64,000 nt of DNA from Rhizophagus irregularis. Taxonomy: Eukaryota; Glomeromycota; Glomeromycetes; Glomerales; Glomeraceae. A program made the translations under genes and the position numbers. The notes below the pieces were generated by a model, which searched no databases, had not been told where the DNA came from, and saw only the letters and a program-made list of their open reading frames with translations. The stretch covers positions 2,976,001 through 3,040,000 of the forward strand of contig NC_089430.1 in NCBI RefSeq assembly GCF_026210795.1, written 5' to 3'. Positions within the stretch are counted from its first letter, which is position 1, and every line of letters starts with the position of its first letter. Positions 47,567 to 59,800 of this stretch are shown in pieces.

Positions 47567-48210
47567 ATGTCAACACTTACAACGTCTTTTACTACTTCTG
47601 CATCAGAATTTATCTGTCCTACTTGTCAAAAAAGATATAAGAAACAAGGTGGACTTTCACGGCATTTGAGTATTGTGAAAAGATATAATATTTCACATAG
47701 TGATTTGGATAAATTACCAGAAACAAATAATGAAAAATTCAAAAGTATTCTAGTTTATTTAATTCACCGCAAACTTCCACATGGATTTAAAAAGGGAGGT
47801 CGTCAATTAGTGTCGCTTGCATGTACTGAACATCAGTTTTTTGATATTTTCAAAGGGTATATCCATCATCATAGCAATAGAAATGTCTACAAGTGTATTT
47901 TCCGAGGATCTGCTGGATATCAAATATTAAGTGAAATCTTGAATAATCCATTGTGGGGTCGAAATTTTATGATGAAGAACAACAAACTTATGTTGTTTTA
48001 TTTAATGATCCACCTGAACATTTGAAAAATAATCCACTGGCTATTGCAACTCGTTGTGCTACTGAAAGTATAGCCACTCATAGACACAAATCTAGATATA
48101 ATCCTGGAGAAGTTATTATTGAATGGAAAATTAAAGGTGAAAAAGATGCAAAAGAGAATTATTGTGAAGCAGGATTTATATACATACATTTTTGGGTGAG
48201 ACAAATCTAA
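47567..48210 (+). pseudogene. C2H2 zinc-finger accessory protein of the CACTA-type element
   Basis: A T-tract and CAG at about 47552 suggest a 5' intron before the ATG. The protein starts MSTLTTSFTTSASEFICPTC and has one finger, C-x2-C-x12-H (ICPTCQKRYKKQGGLSRHL). Then come LPHGFKKGGRQLVSLACTEH and ILSEILNNPLWG. A one-base shift near 47957 moves the frame; the rest reads KFYDEEQQTYVVLFNDPPEH ... NYCEAGFIYIHFWVRQI to a TAA. Without the shift it would be about 213 aa. Its 3' end faces that of the transposase, about 170 bp away. Possibly binds the CACCAATCAG-rich ends; inference. Confidence 0.6.
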
Positions 48211-48381
48211 AATTTTATTGTAATAGAAAAAAAAATTATATACATATGTTTAGAATTTTTTCTTTTGATTAAAGACAATTTTTTCAATGTATATAAAATG
48301 TATTAAAAGAAATTATAAAATGTGAATATATTGAGGTTTTGGATAGGAAAGAGAGATGTTATTTTGAATATAAAATAAAAG

Positions 48382-50587
48382 TCAGTTTTCATGTTCCAAA
48401 ATTTCACAAATTGCTGATGTTTTATTTTGAAATTTTCCGCCATTCTTGAGAGTTTTCTTAAAAAAATAACAGACATGATCGTGATTCTTTTTTTCAACAG
48501 CACTACACGAAAATGCGTTTAATCCCCACTTTTTATGGATAAGCATAAATTCCCAAACATGTGATACTAAAACATGTATATAAGGGGTTATATCTGATGA
48601 TCGATAAAGTCCTTGTTCTAAAATAGTATTAGTTTTGGAATCTATTACCGTTTTTTTCAAAAATAATTCACACCATACTTTTGCTTTTAAACGAAAATAT
48701 TGTGGATCTGTTGTTTTTTCTCCTAAAAGATCATATAATTCAGCAAATTCATCCCACAAACTTTTAATTAATGCGGCTCGTTCTGGATCAAAAAGTTTTG
48801 TCAAATTAAAGTTTCGAAGAACACAAAGCTTATCATCACCCATTAAGGAAGTGTAATTCCAATTATTAGTACCATGAATATTCCAAAACTCAGACCTGAT
48901 TTTTAAATTTTCCATCTCCTTAATTATAATATTCCGAGTTATGTCATTAAATAATCCCTCATTTTTGATTTCTTGTAAAACTAACTCCCATAAACGGTCA
49001 TCAGTAATACGTAACATTATATGAAGTTTATCTGGAACATGATTTTTAAGTGAAATCATATTGAAAAGTGGAGGTAATTTATGACCAGGGTATGCTGTTG
49101 GATTTTCATTTAAACTACTCATTGATTTACTAATTGTCCAGTCATTTTGCCCATTTCCGCGTTGATTTTTTGTTATTTCACACCATGGGCAAAAATTATT
49201 GGAATTTGCAGCATTAAAACCTAAACAGGTAGCGAGAAATTTCCAATCTGAGCTAAAAAAAAACTCAAAATTCCAAAGAGTATTATTGATAACTATTCCT
49301 ACATTACTCAGTTCTTGCAATTCCTGAGTAAGAGCATTTGCTGCAACTTTTAAAGTTGGATAATTTTCACTTCCCGGAAATAAGATAGTTGTATAATGGT
49401 AATTAGGCTTACAAATGTTTATTGAATCATCCAATAGTGCTACGGTAATCATCACATGCTTCACCTTTCGTCCTACGTTCCACCCATCACCAGATATTCG
49501 AAGATGAATAGTTGGTATTGCAGGATCTAATATTCCCTTTTCAACATATGATGGTATTATATACTCAAGAATTTTTTTAACACTTCGGTAAGCACCTTTT
49601 CCAGTTGCATTAATAACTTGTTCAATAATTAATGGATCAGTTATATCAGGTTCTTCCGAAAATCCTTCTTGCATAATGGTAGAATTTAAATCAATGAAAT
49701 TAATGGGTATTAATTCTTCCATATATGCATTAATCTCTTGATGGGTTTGAGAAATAGCATATTCTCGTGGTAATATTGATTCTACAGCTGCAAGATGATG
49801 ATATGCATCACGAGGTATATTTTCTACGTCTTGTACATATGCAATTGATTGCAATTTTTGTTTTTTTTTAACATAATTCTCATCACCAAATGTTACATGG
49901 TATTCTTTATTTTCTACAGTAAAATCTATAGCCTTTAAAACTACACGATCTTTGGGATTGTAAAAATCTTTAATTGTATTTTCAAAGTGCACCTGTTCTT
50001 TTTTTGCAAGACCTTTTGCATGCTTAATTTGTGTAGTTTTGCTTGATTCTTTATGAAGTTTCAATTCACGTGGTCTACCTTTGCAATTTCTATTAATGCA
50101 TTTTAATTGAAGTCCAAAAAGATGAACTCCAGAAACAGCAGTTCTCCTATCCGGTGTTATAATCTAATAAAGTATGTATATATTAGAATACCTTCTTTTA
50201 TGATTTTTTTTAAAATTTTCTAAATAATAAACATATAATAACTTACTTTGTGTAGTTCAACAGAAGCATCAAATGGTGATTGAGCTGAAAAAACTTGATA
50301 TTGTAAATTATCTCCAAAACAAATTAAGTAATGAGGTTTTTTTTCTACATAGTAAATAGAACGTTGAATAGTACGGCTGTTATTAGCGCAAGACCCCAAG
50401 TAGTTTTAATAGTATAATTATCAGGTATAGGAAAATAATTAGGCGCTTCAGTATAATTCACAGCCGGTGGGTAGATACCTTCTTGAATGACAATATAAAC
50501 AAATTTTCGGTCACCATAGTATATTATTTCAGGTGAAATAGGGTAATTTTCTTCTTCATAAGGTCTTTGCTGATTAGAATTTGACAT
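48382..50587 (-). pseudogene. RAG1-fold DDE transposase of the CACTA/Transib group, about 706 aa
   Basis: Two exons: 50587-50247 and 50163-48382, with a GTAAGT...TTATTAG intron. The long second exon is wholly open. Numbered from the Met encoded at 50064: SGDG gives D193, FFFSSD gives D273, FCPWC gives C292/C295, IHVLVSH gives H497/H502, SAVEKKNH gives E524. In RAG1 the catalytic D708 lies 19 residues before the zinc CxxC, and an HxxxxH lies 20 before the catalytic E; here the gaps are 19 and 22, with CxxC to H of 202 against 207. CACTA Tnp2 shares D-18-CxxC. A further C-rich stretch (LKCINRNCKGRPR) lies before residue 1. One base is missing near 50390 in exon 1, so translation from the first ATG would stop early. 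Confidence 0.75.
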
Positions 50588-50849
50588 TTAGAAAGTAACA
50601 GTTTTTTTGACGCGTTTAAAAAAATTAACATGATATAAAAAATTGTACAACGGATCTACAAAAATGTGATAAGTACGGTAATTAAAATTCAGTACGAGTC
50701 TAAATATCATATTTCTTTACTGCTATAAGAGAAAAATCGAAACAATATATAAAAAATTTTGCGTCATTGGTGTTACTATAATGTCAGGTGATTTGACTAT
50801 CATTATGATTGGTTTACAAAATTTAGGGTTATCTCAAAAATTTAGGGTT

Positions 50850-51175
50850 ACACTGGTAAAAAAATGATTTATCCTACACATATCTTACACATATTGGGTA
50901 CTTAAAATGTAGAAAATCATACACAAATAATACACATATCATACACATATCGGGTACTAATATATATATAAATACATATATACAGTATCATACATATCGG
51001 GTATAATATATATATCATACATATATCAGATACCTGATAGGTATACTATATATATAAGTACCCAATATGTGTATGATATGTGTATTATTTGTGTATGATT
51101 TTCTACATTTTGAGTACCCGATATATGTAAGATATGTGTAGGATATGTGTAGGATAGACCATTTTTTTACCAGTG
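50850..51175. mobile_element. 326-bp palindromic MITE inside the CACTA-type element
   Basis: ACACTGGTAAAAAAATGATT at left and, reversed, CACTGGTAAAAAAATGGTCT at right, followed inward by repeated CCTACACATATC. Flanks TTAGGGTT and TTAGGGTA agree at 7 of 8 positions, so an 8-bp duplication (hAT-like) is likely. Almost the whole element can fold back on itself. Confidence 0.8.
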
Positions 51176-51214
51176 TTAGGGTATAGATTAGCGCATATGA
51201 TCAGGCAGTTTGCT

Positions 51215-51490
51215 AACTTTAATCCAGTAATCAGAAAAAAATGAAATATAGTTCATTGGAATCGTCTTAACAAGACGAATCTAATGGTAGTAAAATCACA
51301 TTTTTAGGATTAATAGTTATTATAATATTAAATAAAATATAAATGATACATTTTTATTTTTATATTTTACTTAATTTCTTATCAAGTATTAATCCTAGAA
51401 ATGTGATTTTACTACCATTAGATTCGTCTTGTTGAGACGATTCCAATGAGCTATATTTCATTTTTTTCTCAAAAATTAGCAAACTGTCTG
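51215..51490. repeat. Long palindrome near the right end of the CACTA-type element
   Basis: About 120-base arms with TTCATTGGAATCGTCTTAAC and TCTAATGGTAGTAAAATCAC are mirrored toward the end. The same palindrome forms the core of the 467-bp relative at 60239-60520. Confidence 0.8.
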
Positions 51491-52379
51491 ATTGGTGACG
51501 GTATTTGGCGAAAATGCCAATCAGTCATCAATCAGTCACCAATCAGCTAACTGATTGGTGACCGATTGGTGACTGATTAATGCCTAATTTTTCACTTTTT
51601 GACCTGTGCATCTTGACTGCGACTGTCTTAATATAGTCATTTAGATTCTTTTCAGCTCACAATTTCTTTAGATACTCTTCATAGTTTTTCGCAAAATTAT
51701 CATATTTTTTGCCCTTTCGCAATGCAGTTTTTATGACTTTAACTTGTGCAAGTTCTATATCTTTATGATTGACCATTTTGTATTGTTTCTACTATAATGA
51801 TAGAAAAACTTTAATTAATAAAATTATATTCTTTGATATTTTTTACCTGGAAAAAAATATTTGTTATAAAGCATCTATTCCTTGACTCAAAGTCTAACTT
51901 TCATAACCCTTTCTTCTGCTTCCTCAGGAGCTATTTCAGATGCCATCAGGCATTTATATAATCCAATTTGCCAATGTCCATATGGAAGAGTTCGAATTCC
52001 ATCAAGTAAAATCTAGCGCTTGTTATCATATGGATTCAGCATTATCTTATTTACCCTCTCCAAATATATTTGATGATCATAACTTCAAAGGCCATACATA
52101 TCATGATGGGTTAGTTTCTTGTTCCTAAGACATTCTAGAAACTTATCATATCGAAACTCTTTTTTGACCACATATTTCTTTACACCCTTTGCCTTCTGGA
52201 TGCCATGCTTTTTCTCCCATTTCTTTTCACCCTGTGACTTTCTATATTCTTCCTCTTCTAACTCTTTTTTTGAAATCTGCATCCGTTTCAAAAGTTTTAG
52301 GATCATGACCTGCTAGTAAAGATGGGTCCTCAATTGATTTTTAAAATCTGCAATATTGCAAGTTTTGGAAATCAATTGC

Positions 52380-52570
52380 GCTTAATAATTCGCAAACCTG
52401 CAAATAATTTGCAAATCTGCAAATAATTCACAAATCTGCAAATAATCTGCAAACCCGCAAATAATTTATAGTATTGCAAATAACCTGCAAACCCGCAAAC
52501 CCACAAATAATTTATAGTATTGCAAATAATCTGCAAATCCGTAAATAATTTACATTATCGCAAATTTGTG
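52380..52570. repeat. Left subterminal repeats of the hAT element
   Basis: About ten GCAAATAATYTGCAAAYC-like motifs. The same motif in opposite orientation fills 61495-61630 at the right end. Likely transposase-binding sites. Confidence 0.8.
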
Positions 52571-52845
52571 AATAAGTGGACAAAATTGTCCACTTTTAAT
52601 ATATAAATAAATTTGGTTATATTTAATTGCGAAGATTAAATTAACATGATTTATGAGTTTACAAAATAGACAAAATTGTCCACTTTTTAGTATATAAATA
52701 AATTTGGTTATATTTAATTGCGAAGATTAAATTAACATGATTCATGAGTTTACAAAATGGACAAAATTGTCCACTTTTTAATATATAAATAAATTTGGTT
52801 ATATTTAAATTAACATGATTCAAAATGGACAAAATTATCTACTTT
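52570..52845. repeat. Tandem array with GGACAAAATTGTCC palindrome, unit about 107 bp
   Basis: Three full units and part of a fourth: GTGGACAAAATTGTCCAC, then TTTTTAATATATAAATAAAT, TTGGTTATATTTAATTGCGA and AGATTAAATTAACATGATT. Confidence 0.85.
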
Positions 52846-53055
52846 TTATTATTTATCGAGTAGAGGATCATCATTATTTTTATTGTTTATATTTTATTAG
52901 TAATTACAAAATAAAATTGTTTTTATTACAATTTATTATTACTAAACAATCTCTTCTGGATTCCAGTCATCATCATTTTCACTATCATATTTATTATTAA
53001 ACATGAATGGAATCTCAGAAGATTCAATATACATCCATGGTCCCAAATCTATCAC

Positions 53056-55312
53056 TTATTCGATATTTAACATCTTGTCAACACTTTCTTTTTGTATATT
53101 GGGTGGCTCTTCATATTCCTTCTCTTCATCTTTATTCTCATTTAATATGTCTCCCTCTTCAAATAGATTATCTATCATTTTTTGAACATCGTTAATTGAT
53201 ATGCTATTTCCAATGTGATTCAAGGATCTTTTACTATTTGAAAGTGAATGAATATTATGAGTATAAATTTTGGACATACATTCGATAGTTTGCACATTTA
53301 AATTTGTTCTCCTTTTACCAAACATCCATCTAAGGGCTGAAAAAAGGCGTTCACAGCTGGCTGAATGTGGCGTTATTGAAAAAACAATTTTTGCAAGACG
53401 AGATAATGAGCTGCGTCTATCAATTATTAAGTTTCGCCACTGAAAAGGCCCATCATTATTTGAATATGGTGCGCTATAAGGGTTATCTTGGTCCAAATAT
53501 TTGCGAAGCTGTGCCTTAAGTTCTAAACCAGAAGTTTTCTTATGACCCAAATTCTTCCAAATATTAAGCGCAGTTTTTTGGATACGTTCAAATTAAGTAT
53601 TGTGGATACCCACTCCTACAATATTTATAAAGAATAAATTATTTATCTTATTTAATTATTTTTTCTTATATTAGTAATACTTTTATATTGCGGATGGAAA
53701 AAGAAAGCCAATAAGTAAATATCTTTATCAAATTCTTTGTATCTATTAAAGAAATTTGATTACTTACTTCAGTTATTTAGTTTTTTATTAAACTAAAATT
53801 ATTTTGAATATTACCTCTCATTGAAGGCTTTAATACAAGAATTCTTTAATGAGCGGTAATCATTCATTGGCATTTGTTTAAAAAAGGTTGCAATTCTAAG
53901 GAGATAAAGGTAACACAACAATCTGCCAATATAGTATACGTTCTTTCAAGCATAAGAATTGCCTCTTTTATCAGTTTAAGAATATCTGATATTACGCAAA
54001 TATCATCAAAAAACCCTCATTTTTTCAAAATAGTTTTAATAGCTTAATTTGAAATTTCGTGTTCATGATTTTTCAGAACCTAATTTAAATAAAATTAAAT
54101 TTTTTTTTTTTAAAAAAAAAAATAATTCATCTTATTAACATATGTGCTGTAAAGCATCTTTTAATCTCCACACAGAATGTTCACATTCATAGACAGTCAT
54201 TCATCTTGTTTCTATGTAAGTCTTCAGCTCTCTGCCTTCAATATTTTTACTTTTAATTACTTCATTGAGCCATGATGATCCAAGGGTAGAATTTTTAAAA
54301 TATTTTGTGAGAATGTTTGCACATTTCACTATATATTTAACTTTATTTATTTTTACAATAGACGTGCTTATCAGATTTACGCAATGCGTGATATATCGCA
54401 CATTAATGATATTTGGGTAATTGTTGGCAATTATCTTACGTGCTGCTGCAACATTCAAGCCATTATCTGACACAATAGCAACAAACTTTTTAGCTTCCAC
54501 TTTATTGATAACTTTCTCAATAACGTTAGATAAATGCTCTCCTGTATGGCGAATATTTGAAAAATCCTCAAGACTCAAAAGATATTCTTTCCTTGACCTA
54601 GTCATTAACATGAATGCCCAAAGGCTATTCCCGTGTGGATCAGTTCAACAATCTATCGTTAATGAATATAAATACATATCAAAACTGTCAATATTTTACA
54701 AAAATTTCTTCATTTTAATTTAAATTAAAAATCTTACCAATAGTCAGCACTTAATTCATTCATAATACGTATATTTACGCGAGATGTTTCAGATTCTAAT
54801 AAAGTACCACTCAAAACTTGCCTTGAGAGAGGATTATATCCTGGTTGTAAAGTTTTGATCAAATCAATAAACCAAGGATTTTCAATTATACTAAAAGGAA
54901 TATTGCACATTACGAATGCTTTCGTTATTGAACGATGTATTTCATCACTATGTCCTTTTTCTAACTCTTTATTCTTGTAAAAAAATCGGATGGATGTTTG
55001 GCCATCATTGAGCCTTTGTTTTTTAGTTGTTAATTCTGAGTCATTTTTATCATCTTCTTCGTTCTCTGCTATTTCATTACCTACAATTTTTGCGAACTGT
55101 AATGACACTTCTTGTGGACATTTTCAGCAATGATTTGCTAAGTGCTCACGTAAAACATGAGGTTTCTTATCCTTCCAATAAAAATTACAATAGCTACATG
55201 TCGCAGCATAGTGCCCTCTTGTTCTCTGTACTCCTTTTATCATATGTCCATTTTACACCTCCGTAAAATGAAGTCCTTTTCTTGGATTTTCTGAAGGTTC
55301 TGAACTTGTCAT
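53056..55312 (-). pseudogene. hAT transposase (BED finger, DDE core, C-terminal dimer domain)
   Basis: Starts MTSSEPSENPRKGLHFTEV. A BED-type zinc finger follows (CSYCNFYWKDKKPHVLREHL, ANHC). The core shows PHGNSLWAFMLMTRS, KFVAIVSDNGLNVAAARKII (second Asp) and ITHCVNLIS. The C-terminus has the hAT dimerisation motif SASCERLFSALRWMFGKRRT. An intron (GTAAGA ... TTGACAG) ends near 54665. In-frame stops lie near 55254, 55125, 54646 and 54202. At the last three a Trp codon is expected (for example the Trp of DGWTDP), so TGG to TGA changes explain them. It must have cut and pasted the element once; now dead. Confidence 0.8.
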
Positions 55313-55319
55313 TTTATCA

Positions 55320-56180
55320 AAAAAAATTAGGAACCTAAAATATTAAAAATAAATGACTAACGAAAAATGAAATGATGAAAATAAGCGCAAAATATTTCGT
55401 TAACAACAATTCGGTTTTAAATTCAGAAGTATTCAGGGTTGTTGAGTCACGTACTTACATAGTTATATTTTGAGAATATTAATGAATTTTGGTTAACCAG
55501 AAAAAGTAAGTTAAAGTATTTTCAAAAAAAAAAAATAGATAAAGTTTGAACTTTGAAAATACATACGTTTTATATTAAGGGACAAATCGCCACTTAACCG
55601 GAGAATTTTAATAATGCCCGATTTATGCAAATTATCGCTAAAAATGGCTAATACTCCTTTTTTACCAGATTGTCATATCATCATGTGATATGATACACAA
55701 ATTTTAAAGATGGTAATTTATAGTGACAATCCTAGCTAAGCCACTTGCAAAGTTTGAAATCGCTAGAGTTTCGCGTCTTTGACTTTTCTATGTAGGAACG
55801 CAAGATTCCGACGGTAAATTTCCTATTAACCCAAATATTGGATGAAAAATTTTTGAACATTTTTCACTGTAACTAAGCTATATTTGGTTTTTTATTTAGT
55901 TTTTAAATCTTTATTTAGCTTTATTTGAATCTTTTTAATATTCACATTCTTTGTTAAACTTGTACAGTTTCTACTAAAACTACATATGTATACCTATAGT
56001 GCAAGTTTATGAAATATTTTTTTTGGACATGAAAATTATTGTATACTGTTTTTTTTCACTTATTGGAAAAAAATTTATAGTAAAGAACAAGAAATTCCAA
56101 AAAATTTTTTTTTATTAATTACAAAGCCCATAAAATTAATTATAGAATGTCGATCATTTTCTCCTGTTGAATGACGATCT
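55320..56180. other. Upstream region of the hAT transposase
   Basis: AT-rich and gene-free. Should contain the transposase promoter, but no clear TATA box or motif was singled out. Confidence 0.4.
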
Positions 56181-56199
56181 GTCTCTTAAATATTATAAA

Positions 56200-56705
56200 G
56201 TTGATCTATTTTTTTGGACAATTTTGTCCACTTATTTATTTCAACTCGCGTAAATATCAATTTTGTCCAACTTATTTATCTTAACTTGCGTAATATATCT
56301 TTTTGGACAATTTTGTCCACTTATTTCATAATATATCTTTTTGGACAATTTTGTCCACTTATTTCGTAATATATCTTTTTGGACAATTTTGTCCACTTAT
56401 TTCGTAATATATCTTTTGGATAATTTTGTCCACTTATTTCGTAATATATCTTTTTGGATAATTTTGTCCACTTATTTCGTAATATATCTTTTTGGACAAT
56501 TTTGTCCACTTATTTTGTAATATATCTTTTTGGACAATTTTGTCCACTTATTTCGTAATATACCTTTTTAGACACTTATTTATCCCAACTCGCGTAATAT
56601 ATCTTTTTATTTTTTAGAATTAAATCATTTGTTATATCTTATATGCTGCGTACAATTATTTATCCCAACTTACGTAATATATCTTTTGGACAATTTTGTC
56701 CACTT
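56200..56705. repeat. Array of GGACAATTTTGTCCAC, unit about 44 bp, about 10 units
   Basis: Unit TTTTTGGACAATTTTGTCCA followed by CTTATTTCGTAATATATC, with a few units missing the palindrome. Lies between the transposase gene and the 3' end of the second gene. Not CRISPR: the unit has no unique spacer. Confidence 0.9.
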
Positions 56706-56881
56706 TACATAATATTAAAAAAAGAATTATAAATTCCAAAATAAAACCTTTTAATTGTAATAAAAATTTTGCAATTTGCATTTCATAATCTACTGCGTAT
56801 ACCTAATTTTACGTTCTGCAATTTAATCTAAATAATAAAAATAATAATCTGTATTATAACTAATAAAAATAATAATCTGTA

Positions 56882-59800
56882 TTATGCCCATTCGATATAC
56901 TCACTTCCTTTAAACTTCCCTCTTAAATCTCTGAATTCTTCGCTTAAACTCAATTTAAATATCAACATCACTTTTTCTTTCTGGCATGATGAAATCTTGA
57001 TTCGACATAATTTCAGAAATACGTTCATCTGGTTGGCTTGAAGTAATTGATTGATAAGCGGGAATTTGAGACAAAAATATATCATAATATTTTTGCTTTA
57101 CAAAAAAATCACACTTGTGACAACCTACTTGCGCAAGCTGCGCAGGTGTTATTCCATCATTAAATAACTTGCGCAATCTGTCGCACCCTAACCTATTTCT
57201 CTGTTCAGCTTTTTGATCGATATTAAGCTTACTTTGCATAAAAGAGATCACCCAGGATTTTGTATTTTTAATTTCTAATCTTTCAGTAAACATTGAAAGA
57301 TTATTATAAATTTGAACTAATGATGCTAAATGTAGCAAATTGAAAGACTCCGCCGCTATCACAAGGCTTTCACAACATAACTCCTGTTTTTTTCATTGAT
57401 TAATTCTGTCCATAGCGGACTTCTCGTCGACAACTGTAATTTTTCAGCCATTGATAATTCAGCCAAAGCATTGAATATCGCAAAAGTTTTTGATAGTTCT
57501 GAGGTAATGAGATGCTCATCATTTGATGCTAACAAAATATCACGTAGTTTTTTTCCCTTCTTAAACAAAAGCATTTGGGCAGAATTCAACTTTTCTTTTA
57601 TAATAGTTTTATCATCATGGTCACTTTCATTAACATCCTCATCTGAGGAAATTTCAACACAGTTAAGTTTACATTTTTTTACTAATGATGTTGATATAAA
57701 TGCTAGTTTTTGAGATTCTTCTGACACTTCTGAAACTAATGCTTGTGATTCCACCAGCGTTTTCATTTTTGAAGTTTGTGTTTCTACTACTACAAACACT
57801 TCTAGAACCCCGAACAATATATATATAGGTCAGATAAAAAATTCAAAATTTACTAAGGTCAATAAGCAAATATTTTTCATGTCTGCTAAGCAAACTTTTA
57901 TCTAACCCATAAATTTTTTACACTGCTAAGCAACTTATTTTATGACATATATATATTTATATATAATTTTTTTTATAAAATATGTATATAAAAAAAACTA
58001 AAAAAACAAAAATTTTTGAAATAATGTATGGATAAAGCTATTATTATTTTTTTGTAATATTACAACTTATAAATGTTTCTTATTAATATTTCGTATATCT
58101 GTTCTGTGACTTCGGAGCGTAACTTGGGCACTTTAGTCAAAGGAAACATCCAAAACCTTCTTAAGTAAAGTTGTTCAGCAGGTTCGAATCTACTTACATA
58201 TAAATTTTTATCATGATTGAATAGATATTTATGGATTTATTCATGTTTTTTGTAACGCCACCAATACGCGGAATTTTTATTTTTAAAATTTACTGTAAAA
58301 TTTGTCAAAAAAAATATTTTTAAAAAATTTTCTAAGTAAAAATGAAATAACTTTTATTGATTATTACAAAAATTATAGTGTAAAATTATAAAAAAACAGA
58401 AAAACACTTATTTTTCTTGCTCTTATTTTCAATATATATTTTTTAAATGTTACACAGACGCGTATATGATTTATAATTTTAATGTTACGCGGACGCGTAT
58501 TTGTTTTATCAAAAACACGTTACACGATCACGTCTAAAAATGTTCCCTGTATTACGTATACAATTAACTTATTCTTTGTATTAAAAATAGTAAATTTTTT
58601 TTATACAAACATGTTTATAACTTTGTTTACATATTTTTATTAGATTTTTTTAATGTGAAAATAAATATATATTATATTATATATATATATTAAAAAATTC
58701 TATCCTGCTACGCAAATATATATCTGACTATTAATAATTTAATACTCTGCTATGCATAATTATATCTGACTATTTAAAAATTATGTTATCAAATAAGCAA
58801 TAATAAATCTTACATAGGAAAAATTTTTATATGTTGGTTAAGCAAACTCAAAACCTACCTTTATATATATTGTTCGGGGTCCTACATTTCTGCATCAGGT
58901 ACTTTTTCTGCTAATTTCAATGTGAGTGATCTTGCTGGTGTCTTTGTTGACGGTGCTTCTACTGATACTTTTTTTCGGTACTGCTACCGGTGGAGCTTGT
59001 ATAGATGAATTCAATTTGGTACTTTCATTATCAGCACTTTTATTAGTTATCGGTAACGCTTGTGGAGGTGAATTCAATTCATTATTTTAATTAGCTACTG
59101 GTGACGCATTCAGTTCATCACTTTTATTAGCTACAGGTGACGCTTGTAGAGGGAATTCGATTCAGTACTTTCATTATCTACTGGTAGCGATTGTGAAAGT
59201 GAATTCAATTTGGCACTTTTATTAGTTACTTGTGGCGCTTGTAGAGGTAAATTTAATTCAGTACTTTTATGGTAGCTTGATTCTTCTATTATAGAGTCTG
59301 AATTTAAAATATCAGCAGTCTGAGAATTATTATTACCTATAAAATTAAGATGTAAATTATTATAAAGTTTTGTAATCAAGAATAATTCTATGATTGACAA
59401 ATATGACTTACAGAAATTATTAATTTTTGTCATCCAGTTATCAATATAATAAAATAATCTTTCATCGCATTTCAATTGTGATAAGCTGGCAATGTCATGC
59501 TGGCACACGTTATATTTGAAATAGTAATATTATTTTTTATGTGATTTTAGTTACCAAATTTTTCAATACATCGCAGATTTAAATTTGCCCAAATATTTTC
59601 TGCTGTATCAAAAGTTGTGAGATTGTTTATTGCCAAATCACAGTTTATAACGCAGGCAAGTTCCAAGTTATTAGACTCGTGATATAATGCTGAGCGAGAA
59701 GTTGATGTTGAAGATTCAAAGGGGAATGTTCGAGTGTTGAATAATTTAACAATTGTTTTAAGAATTCATCAACATTAGAATCAGTATCAGCTGTACCAGG

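Larger units (their letters stand above)
47122..51608. mobile_element. 4,487-bp CACTA/Transib-group transposon with two convergent genes
   Basis: Ends CATAGGTCAAAAAGTG and, reversed, CACAGGTCAAAAAGTG, within inverted repeats of about 110 bp full of CACCAATCAGT motifs. CAT is duplicated on both sides (47119-47121 and 51609-51611). The 3-bp duplication and CAC start match CACTA elements, and two smaller relatives in the window (60130-60596, 61779-61999) have the same signature. It carries a C2H2 zinc-finger gene (+) and a RAG1-like DDE transposase gene (-), tail to tail. One frameshift in each gene means this copy is probably dead, but only recently. A 326-bp MITE lies inside it. Confidence 0.85.
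46939..51777 (-). pseudogene. Polinton A small gene split by the CACTA-type element (fossil)
   Basis: Upper piece (51777 down to 51612) starts MVNHKDIELAQVKVIKTALR with a coiled-coil-like YDNFAKNYEEYLKKL. The lower piece (47118-46939) reads LKLENYRKRYADNDLYASLE and ELYYHIAKEENRERSDNKIE. The 4,487-bp element sits between them with a CAT duplication. Helical, charged, no known domain. It lies where small genes follow the polymerase, as in Polinton B. Confidence 0.5.

Noticed and set aside
47122-51608. Assignment of this element to Transib or to a true ProtoRAG
   Set aside because: Target duplication is 3 bp here and in the 221-bp relative, where Transib and RAG give 5 bp; the partner gene is not RAG2-like.
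56321-56509. Possible CRISPR array or repeat protein (QNCPKDILRNKWT-like frame)
   Set aside because: The 44-bp unit is continuous with no unique spacers, no cas genes are present, and the host is eukaryotic; the frame is a translation of the satellite.
58110-58205. Functional tRNA gene
   Set aside because: A and B boxes match, but acceptor and T stems do not pair and the stretch is inside a MITE present twice.
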